A DNA stretch of 10,312 nucleotides from assembly GCA_041694275.1 (NCBI GenBank), contig JASMTQ010000084.1:1-10312 (forward strand), in the 5' to 3' direction. Both the position numbers and the translations under genes were made by a program. The DNA comes from M55B118 sp041694275. Lineage in GTDB: Bacteria > Bacillota_I > Bacilli_A > Izemoplasmatales > Izemoplasmataceae. The notes under the pieces were generated by a model, which worked only from the letters and a program-made list of their open reading frames with translations, ran no database searches and was not told the DNA's origin. Shown one piece after another: positions 4,929 through 10,312 of this stretch; position 1 is the first letter of the stretch; each line of letters opens with the position of its first letter.

Positions 4929-5963
4929 ATGGATGTAAAAAAACGCATTGAAGCGCTTGAACAGGAATTAAGAGAAGCGCTTGAAAAAGTAAGCAACCAG
5001 ACTGAACTTCAGGATTTGAAGTCCCAGTTCATTGGCAAGAAAGCCGAAATCTCCACCATGATGAAACATATGAAGGACCTGCCGAACGAGGAAAAACCCG
5101 CCTTTGGTCAGGCTGTAAACAAGGGTAAGCAGAAATTCCATGCCCTCGTTGAAGAGAAGCGCGAAGCCCTGAAGGCTGAAGCGCTCAAGGAAAAACTAGA
5201 AAAAGAGAAAATCGACGTCACGCTCGACGCGCCTGATTTCTCTACGGGCTCGACGCACATTATGAACCAGATCGTCGAAGAGATTGAAGACCTTTTCATC
5301 GGTATGGGGTATGCCATCAAGGAAGGCCCTGAAATTGAAACGGACGAGATGAACTTCGAGAAGCTCAATCTTCCAAAAGATCATCCTGCGCGCGATATGC
5401 AGGATACGTTCTACATCACAGAAGATACATTGCTTAGAACCCATACTTCTCCCGTCCAGGTAAGAACCATGCTTGAATACGGTGGAAAGAAACCCGTCAA
5501 GATCATCTGCCCGGGCAAAGTCTACAGACGCGACGATGACGACGCGACCCACAGTCATCAGTTCATGCAGATCGAAGGACTCGTCGTGGATGAAAAAACC
5601 ACCATGAGTGATTTAAAGGGGACACTTCTCACCCTTTCACGCGCCATGTTCGGTGAAGACAGAGAAATCAGACTTCGTCCCTCATACTTCCCTTTCACAG
5701 AACCAAGCGTGGAAGTGGATGTCACCTGTGCCGCATGCAAAGGTCAGGGCTGCAATATCTGCAAACAAACCGGCTATATTGAGATACTTGGCGCCGGCAT
5801 GGTCAACAACAAAGTCCTCGCTGCCGCAGGCTACGACCCTGAAGTCTACCAGGGATTCGCTTTTGGTCTTGGGATCGAACGCATCGCCATGCTCAAGTAC
5901 GGTATTGAAGACATCAGACACTTCTATACCAACGACTTAAGGTTCAACAAGCAGTTCAAATGA
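4929..5963 (+). CDS. pheS: Phenylalanine--tRNA ligase alpha subunit
   Basis: PheS is the catalytic subunit of the cytoplasmic (alpha-beta)2 synthetase that charges tRNA-Phe with phenylalanine using ATP. It has 344 residues, the usual bacterial length. Residues 1-95 form the Lys/Glu-rich N-terminal coiled coil that contacts tRNA. The class II core follows: motif 1 region (about 118-160, MGYAIKEGPEIETD), TSPVQ (173-177), motif 2 (199-219, YRRDDDDATHSHQFMQIEG), FPFTEPS (254-260) and motif 3 (309-323, GFAFGLGIERIAMLK). Four cysteines at 267, 270, 275 and 278 (CxxC-x4-CxxC) form a possible metal-binding knuckle, which I recall from bacillary PheS. The start at 4929 follows AAAGGAG by 8 nt; starting at 4857 would translate the T-box and is rejected. 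Expression is controlled by the T-box leader. The TGA stop overlaps the hydrolase start. Confidence 0.97.
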   Translation: MDVKKRIEALEQELREALEKVSNQTELQDLKSQFIGKKAEISTMMKHMKDLPNEEKPAFGQAVNKGKQKFHALVEEKREALKAEALKEKLEKEKIDVTLDAPDFSTGSTHIMNQIVEEIEDLFIGMGYAIKEGPEIETDEMNFEKLNLPKDHPARDMQDTFYITEDTLLRTHTSPVQVRTMLEYGGKKPVKIICPGKVYRRDDDDATHSHQFMQIEGLVVDEKTTMSDLKGTLLTLSRAMFGEDREIRLRPSYFPFTEPSVEVDVTCAACKGQGCNICKQTGYIEILGAGMVNNKVLAAAGYDPEVYQGFAFGLGIERIAMLKYGIEDIRHFYTNDLRFNKQFK

Positions 5964-6670
5964 TGAAAGACACGCTTTGTGTAGTCATTAACGGCGCCGG
6001 CACCACAGGCGCCGAACTGTCCGGTCTTAAAAAACACCTGGACGAAAACGAAAACTACTTTGTCTATTACCCACACAATCTCCCAGGTGCGTTCGTAGGC
6101 GATTACTTCCCAAGAGCGACCATAAGAAGTTTCAACCGTTTCATCAACGAAACCATCGACATGATGCGCAAACCCTTCAAACACATCTATGTCATCGGCT
6201 ACAGCCTCGGTGCGGCCACGGCAAGCGTCATCGCCGCCAGAAGCAACAAAGTCGACAAGCTCGTACTCATCGCCCCGATTGTCAAAAACCCGAGTTTCAG
6301 AAAATTCTTCAAAGGCTTCGTGTCCAACTATCAGGACAGCGAAAACCTCACCAAGGTTCAAAAACTCTTCTTCAGGGAATTCATAAGACGCTTCCAGTTC
6401 GTCCCCAAAAGAAACATTTGGACGCTTCAGCGCTATTTCTGGTATACGAAGAAATTCGTGAAAAAAGTCGATGATACGAAGATTCTCATCATCGAAACCC
6501 TCAAAGACGAAATCGTGAAAACAAGCTCGCTCGACTGGCTTGAAAAGAAGTTTTCAACCGACAGAATCGAGCGTTACCCCATTGATTCATCCCATTTTCT
6601 CTTCTTTGACCGCAAAGCGCGCAAGGAAGCCTACAGGAAAATCGACAGCTTTTTAAAGGAGGCTCACTAA
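5960..6670 (+). CDS. Alpha/beta-hydrolase fold protein inserted between pheS and pheT
   Basis: This 236-residue soluble protein has an alpha/beta-hydrolase layout. A first strand and oxyanion-type turn (LCVVINGAGTTG, 6-17) is followed by the nucleophile elbow GYSLG with Ser82 and the strand LVLIAPIV (101-108). A helical, basic and aromatic lid region spans about 112-168, then KILIIETLKDEIV with candidate acid Asp183, and DSSHFLFF with candidate His212. All three triad positions are present, so it is probably an active esterase, lipase or peptidase; the substrate is unknown. The ATG at 5960 overlaps the pheS stop (ATGATGA, with a second ATG 3 nt later), and the stop is 1 bp from pheT, so it is co-transcribed and coupled. 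Its composition matches pheS and pheT, which argues against recent insertion. pheS and pheT are normally adjacent, so this position is unusual. Control by the Phe T-box is implied. Confidence 0.88.
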   Translation: MMKDTLCVVINGAGTTGAELSGLKKHLDENENYFVYYPHNLPGAFVGDYFPRATIRSFNRFINETIDMMRKPFKHIYVIGYSLGAATASVIAARSNKVDKLVLIAPIVKNPSFRKFFKGFVSNYQDSENLTKVQKLFFREFIRRFQFVPKRNIWTLQRYFWYTKKFVKKVDDTKILIIETLKDEIVKTSSLDWLEKKFSTDRIERYPIDSSHFLFFDRKARKEAYRKIDSFLKEAH

Positions 6671-6671
6671 C

Positions 6672-9059
6672 ATGAAAGTATCCAAGTCGTGGCTTAGTGA
6701 CTACGTAAACACAAACGACCTCACAAAAGAAGCGCTCAAGGAGCGCTTCACCAATCAGTCCCAGGAAGTGGAAGCTATCTACAACCTCGCGGACGCGACA
6801 GGACTCAAGGTCGGCTACACCAAAAAGTGCGAAAAACACCCAAACGCCGATAAACTGAACGTCTGCGAAGTAGACGTCGGTGAAGAAAATACCCGCCAGA
6901 TCATCTGTGGCGCAAGCAACGTAGATGGTGGTCAGAAAGTCATCGTCGCCGTGGACGGCGCCGTCCTTCCGGGCAACTTCAAGATTGAAAAGGCGAAACT
7001 AAGAGGCATCGAATCCAACGGCATGATCTGCAGCCTCACTGAAATTGGCATCGATCACAAGTACCACCAGGAAGAGGGCATCCATGTATTGCCTGAAGAT
7101 GCCCCGGTTGGTGAAGACGTCCTCAAATACCTTCACTTTGACGATGCGGTCATCGACCTTGACCTCACCCCGAACAGAGGCGATCTTTTAAGCCTGCAAG
7201 GGGTCGCTTACGATGTCGGTGCCATGTTCGACCGTGAAGTGAGGGTCCCTACCCCTGAACTCTCCACAAACGACAAGGAAAACCCGATGTCTGTGAAGAC
7301 CGATACCGACGCCTGTTACAGCTACTACGGACGCGTCCTTGACGATGTCACGATAAAGCCGAGTCCACTCTGGATGCAGGCAAGACTCATCGCCGCGGGC
7401 ATCCGCCCCATCAACAACGTCGTCGACATCACCAACTACGTCATGGTGGAAACCGGCCAGCCGCTTCACGCCTTTGACTTTGATTCAATCGGCTCAGAGA
7501 CCGTCCTCGTACGTACGGCGAAAAAAGGTGAAACCTTCACCACGCTTGATGGCGTCAAACGCACGCTCACAGACGAGGACATCCTCATCACCAATGGTGA
7601 AACCCCAATCGCCCTTGGGGGCGTCATGGGTGGTCTGGAAAGCGAAGTGAACTCTAAGACCACGCGTCTTTTCCTGGAATCCGCAGTCTTCGACCCCGCG
7701 TCCATCAGGAAAACCTCACAACGTCTGGACCTCAAAAGCGAATCCTCAACCCGCTATGAAAGAAAAGTCGACCCGCAGAAAACACGCTACGCCCTGGACC
7801 GTGCAAGTGAGCTGTTCACCAAGTACGCGAGTGCGTCTGTTAGAAACGGCGTATCCAGTTTCGATTACCACGATCTTTCCACCCACACCATCGAGCTTCC
7901 ACTTTCCAAGCTCAACGGGGTGTTAGGCAGTACCTACGAAAGCAGCGAAGTTGCAGACATCCTAAGACGCCTCAACTTCGATTTTGAGAAGGTTGATAAT
8001 ACCTTCCGCGTCGTCGCACCGACAAGACGCCCCGATCTCGTAACGTATCAAGACCTCGTAGAAGAAATTGGGCGGATTGGCGACTACAACCGTCTGCCTG
8101 ACAGCCTTCCTACAACCGTTTCAATCGGTGGGCTTTCGCCTTATCAGAAATTCAAAAGAAGGGTGAGACGCACCTTATCAAGTCTCAACTTCGATGAAAC
8201 CATCACTTATTCACTCATCAAGGAAGAAGACCTTTCCAAATTCACCGCATTCAAAGAGGAAACCGGCGTCAAGGTTGCGCACCCAATCAGCGCCGACCAC
8301 GCAGTCATGACCCTGACTCCGCTCAACGGCATGCTCGACGCTGCGCAGTACAACAACGCCCGCAAACAAGAAGACTTGAAACTCTTCGAAGTCGGCAAGC
8401 GTTACACCAAAACCAAGGAAACGGACGTCCTGGGCATTCTCTTGAAAGGCACCTACCAGGACTACCGCTGGAAAGAGACCCCGAAAACGGATTTCTTCAC
8501 CTTGAAAGGCGTCGTGGAAGCCCTCGCGGACGCAATGGGCATCAAGGGCCTTACCTACAAGAAAAGCGCGCTTGAAAACTACCATCCTCACCAGACCGCT
8601 TTACTCTATCTTGAAGGGAAACAGCTCGGCCACATCGCGAAACTCCATCCGAATGTGAGCGAGACGTATGATCTTGGAGATGTCTACCTGGGTGAAATCG
8701 ATTTGGAGCAACTCTTTGAAGCAACGCCTGACAAGGCGGACGCGATGGTTGCGAGCAACGTCTATGAGACCGTGCTCAAATACCCGTCCATCTCAAGAGA
8801 CATCGCGCTTGTGCTCGATGACGCCATCGAAGCGGGCAGTGTCAAGAAGACCATCAAGGATACGGCGAGTGAACTCCTAAAGACCATTACTATATTCGAT
8901 GTCTACACCGGCGAAGGGGTGGGCGAAGGCAAGAAATCGCTTGCGCTACGCATGACATTCGAAGACAGCGAAGGCACCCTGAAAACAAAAACCATCGACG
9001 AACTGGTCGAAAAAATACTTGAAACCCTCAAAAAAGAACACGGAGCAGTTCTCCGATAA
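6672..9059 (+). CDS. pheT: Phenylalanine--tRNA ligase beta subunit
   Basis: PheT is the beta subunit of the same synthetase; it binds tRNA and carries the editing site that clears Tyr-tRNA-Phe. It has 795 residues, normal for bacteria. Visible domains in order: N-terminal segment (1-38), EMAP-like OB-fold tRNA-binding domain (about 40-150, with KHPNADKLNVCEVDVG at 55-70), B3/B4 editing domain (about 210-360, with INNVVDITNYVMVETGQPLHAFD at 247-269), B5 domain (about 405-476, with RRPDLVTYQDLVEEIGRIGDYNRLP), a degenerate class II core (about 490-690), and a C-terminal ferredoxin-fold anticodon-binding domain (about 702-794, with KYPSISRDIALVLDD). AGGAGG overlapping the end of the hydrolase gene precedes the ATG. 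It is the last gene of the operon and is followed by a strong terminator. Confidence 0.97.
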   Translation: MKVSKSWLSDYVNTNDLTKEALKERFTNQSQEVEAIYNLADATGLKVGYTKKCEKHPNADKLNVCEVDVGEENTRQIICGASNVDGGQKVIVAVDGAVLPGNFKIEKAKLRGIESNGMICSLTEIGIDHKYHQEEGIHVLPEDAPVGEDVLKYLHFDDAVIDLDLTPNRGDLLSLQGVAYDVGAMFDREVRVPTPELSTNDKENPMSVKTDTDACYSYYGRVLDDVTIKPSPLWMQARLIAAGIRPINNVVDITNYVMVETGQPLHAFDFDSIGSETVLVRTAKKGETFTTLDGVKRTLTDEDILITNGETPIALGGVMGGLESEVNSKTTRLFLESAVFDPASIRKTSQRLDLKSESSTRYERKVDPQKTRYALDRASELFTKYASASVRNGVSSFDYHDLSTHTIELPLSKLNGVLGSTYESSEVADILRRLNFDFEKVDNTFRVVAPTRRPDLVTYQDLVEEIGRIGDYNRLPDSLPTTVSIGGLSPYQKFKRRVRRTLSSLNFDETITYSLIKEEDLSKFTAFKEETGVKVAHPISADHAVMTLTPLNGMLDAAQYNNARKQEDLKLFEVGKRYTKTKETDVLGILLKGTYQDYRWKETPKTDFFTLKGVVEALADAMGIKGLTYKKSALENYHPHQTALLYLEGKQLGHIAKLHPNVSETYDLGDVYLGEIDLEQLFEATPDKADAMVASNVYETVLKYPSISRDIALVLDDAIEAGSVKKTIKDTASELLKTITIFDVYTGEGVGEGKKSLALRMTFEDSEGTLKTKTIDELVEKILETLKKEHGAVLR

Positions 9060-9060
9060 A

Positions 9061-9097
9061 AGCTGCCACATGCCAACAAGCATGTGGCGCTTTTTTT
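9061..9097 (+). terminator. Rho-independent terminator of the pheST operon
   Basis: GCCACATG (9065-9072), an 8-nt loop and CATGTGGC (9081-9088) form a perfect stem. It is extended by AGC/GCT (9061-9063 with 9089-9091) around bulged bases and followed by seven T residues (9091-9097). It begins 2 nt after the pheT stop and separates the operon from ald. Confidence 0.93.
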
Positions 9098-9169
9098 GTG
9101 CATGCCCCTTCAATAACAAAGGCTTAAAGAACTACTCATAAAAACCCTTACATAAATTGATGAAAAGTA

Positions 9170-9198
9170 TTGTTTAAGCAGGTGGGGTTTGTTACAAT
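9170..9198 (+). promoter_or_regulatory. Likely sigma-A promoter of ald
   Basis: The -35 is TTGTTT (9170-9175), the spacer is 17 bp and the -10 is TACAAT (9193-9198), placing the start near 9205 and leaving a leader of about 40 nt. No palindrome or riboswitch stands out in the leader. The stretch 9098-9169 shows nothing else. Confidence 0.6.
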
Positions 9199-9245
9199 AA
9201 AATCGTGTTGAAATGAAAGCGAATACAATATAAAGGAGCTGCTCT

Positions 9246-10312
9246 ATGAAAATAGGTGTGCCAACAGAAATCAAAAACAACGAAAACCGCGTGGGGATAA
9301 CCCCTGCGGGTGTCAGTCTGCTTGTCAGAAGCGGACACGAAGTAAGCGTACAAAAAGGGGCCGGACTCGGATCGGGTATTTACGACCGTGACTTTGAAGG
9401 TGCGGGCGCTCGCATCGTAGAAACCGCAGAAGAAGCCTGGAGCCAGAAAATGGTCATCAAGGTCAAAGAACCGCTTGAAAGTGAATACAAATACTTCCGT
9501 GAAGACCTCATTCTTTTCACGTTCCTTCATCTGGCCGCAGAAGAAGCGCTCACTAAAGCATTGGTCGATTCCAAATGCAAGGCGATTGCCTATGAAACCG
9601 TTCAGGAAGGGCATTCACTGCCGCTGCTTCGCCCCATGAGTGAAGTCGCAGGCAGACGTGCAACCATCGTGGTTGCGACGCAACTTGAAAAACACCGCGA
9701 CGGACGCGGCATCCTTCTTTCAGGGGTACCTGGCGTCTCACGCGGAAACGTGGTTGTCCTTGGTGGTGGAACCGCAGGCGTCAGTGCGGCGCGCATGGCC
9801 GTAGGCCTTGGAGCGAACGTCACCATTTTGGAACTCAATGAACATAAAATCAGACTGCTTGAAGATATCTTCGATAAGCAAGTCACCGTCTTGAAATCAA
9901 ATCCTTACAACATCCAGGAAATTTTGAAGACCGCAGATGGGCTCATAAGCACAATCCTTATTCCGGGTGCCAAAGCGACCAAGATCGTTACGGAAGACAT
10001 GGTCAAGGAAATGCCTGAAGGCTCCGTTATCGTCGATGTCTCCATCGACCAGGGCGGTTCGGTTGAAACCATCGACCATATCACGACGCATGATGATCCG
10101 GTATTCAAAAAACACGGTGTCATTCACTATAGTGTCGCAAACATGCCTGGGGCTGTACCAAGAACCGCAACCTTCGCACTTACCAATGCGACGATTCCTT
10201 ATGCACTTGAAATCGCCAACAAGGGCTACAAGAAAGCCTGCATCGAAAGCGACGCGCTTTGCATGGGACTCAACGTATTGAACGGACACATTACCTACAA
10301 AGCCGTGGCGGA
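9246..10312 (+). CDS. ald: Alanine dehydrogenase, 3' end outside window
   Basis: This enzyme interconverts L-alanine and pyruvate plus ammonia with NAD in the cytoplasm, linking amino-acid use to central carbon metabolism. The open frame gives 355 codons plus 2 bases, and the family is about 370 residues long, so only the last few residues are missing. The N-terminus MKIGVPTEIKNNENRVG is diagnostic. Key residues are in place: Arg15 and Lys74 (substrate binding), His95 (FLHLA) and Asp269 (SIDQGG). The Rossmann motif GGGTAG (173-178) is followed by an acidic residue at the end of the second strand (Glu196, where B. subtilis has Asp), consistent with NAD preference. HYSVANMPGAVPRTAT near the C-terminus is the family signature. 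AAAGGAG lies 7 nt before the ATG. It is separated from pheT by a terminator and has its own promoter. Confidence 0.96.
   Translation, partial: MKIGVPTEIKNNENRVGITPAGVSLLVRSGHEVSVQKGAGLGSGIYDRDFEGAGARIVETAEEAWSQKMVIKVKEPLESEYKYFREDLILFTFLHLAAEEALTKALVDSKCKAIAYETVQEGHSLPLLRPMSEVAGRRATIVVATQLEKHRDGRGILLSGVPGVSRGNVVVLGGGTAGVSAARMAVGLGANVTILELNEHKIRLLEDIFDKQVTVLKSNPYNIQEILKTADGLISTILIPGAKATKIVTEDMVKEMPEGSVIVDVSIDQGGSVETIDHITTHDDPVFKKHGVIHYSVANMPGAVPRTATFALTNATIPYALEIANKGYKKACIESDALCMGLNVLNGHITYKAVA

Noticed and set aside
5108..9103. Many antisense and out-of-frame ORFs across pheS, the hydrolase and pheT
   Set aside because: They lie opposite or within strongly conserved coding sequence and lack starts with ribosome sites; GC-rich codon use explains their length.
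9192..10289. Antisense and alternate-frame ORFs over ald
   Set aside because: ald is recognisable throughout by conserved residues; the other frames are shadows.
1..10312. CRISPR array, tRNA or rRNA genes
   Set aside because: I saw no regularly spaced short repeats and no tRNA cloverleaf or rRNA-like sequence on either strand; the T-box resembles tRNA-related control but is not a tRNA.

Overview
The window looks like a chromosomal segment of a low-to-moderate GC Gram-positive-type bacterium (Bacillota, or a Mycoplasmatota-like relative that keeps the standard code). The reasons are a phenylalanine T-box leader in front of pheS, a 344-residue PheS and 795-residue PheT of bacillary type, a Bacillus-like alanine dehydrogenase, strong AGGAGG-type ribosome binding sites, and TGA used as a stop. 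I cannot name the genus.

Left part (1-2760), minus strand, accessory in character. A secreted-domain plus multi-TM membrane protein runs off the left edge (1-884). Upstream of it lies a RelB/RelE-type toxin-antitoxin pair (960-1444). Next comes a two-gene unit of an XRE-type DNA-binding protein and a six-TM membrane protein (1737-2664). That unit is transcribed from a near-consensus promoter whose -10 box is embedded in a perfect palindrome, with a second copy of the palindrome 23 bp further into the leader. It is visibly more AT-rich than the core genes.

Middle part (2760-4645), plus strand. A small poorly supported ORF overlaps an intact DUF1801-family gene (2986-3441). A short lipoprotein gene (3635-4018) follows and ends at a hairpin terminator. 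Then comes a second, 5'-truncated copy of the DUF1801 gene (4360-4644), about 94% identical over 282 bp and lacking the N-terminal third. No transposase or integrase is visible near the duplication.

Right part (4645-10312), plus strand, core metabolism. A sigma-A-like promoter (4658-4686) drives a T-box riboswitch with a UUC specifier, followed by pheS, an alpha/beta-hydrolase gene and pheT, tightly packed and closed by a strong terminator (9061-9097). The hydrolase between the two synthetase subunit genes is the most unusual part of the operon, because it should be induced with the synthetase when uncharged tRNA-Phe accumulates. Alanine dehydrogenase (ald) begins at 9246 behind its own promoter and runs off the right edge.

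I see no CRISPR array, rRNA, tRNA, phage module or convincing new multi-gene defence system. The best candidates for follow-up are the hydrolase inside pheST, the XRE/membrane-protein unit with its twin operator, and the recent DUF1801 duplication.
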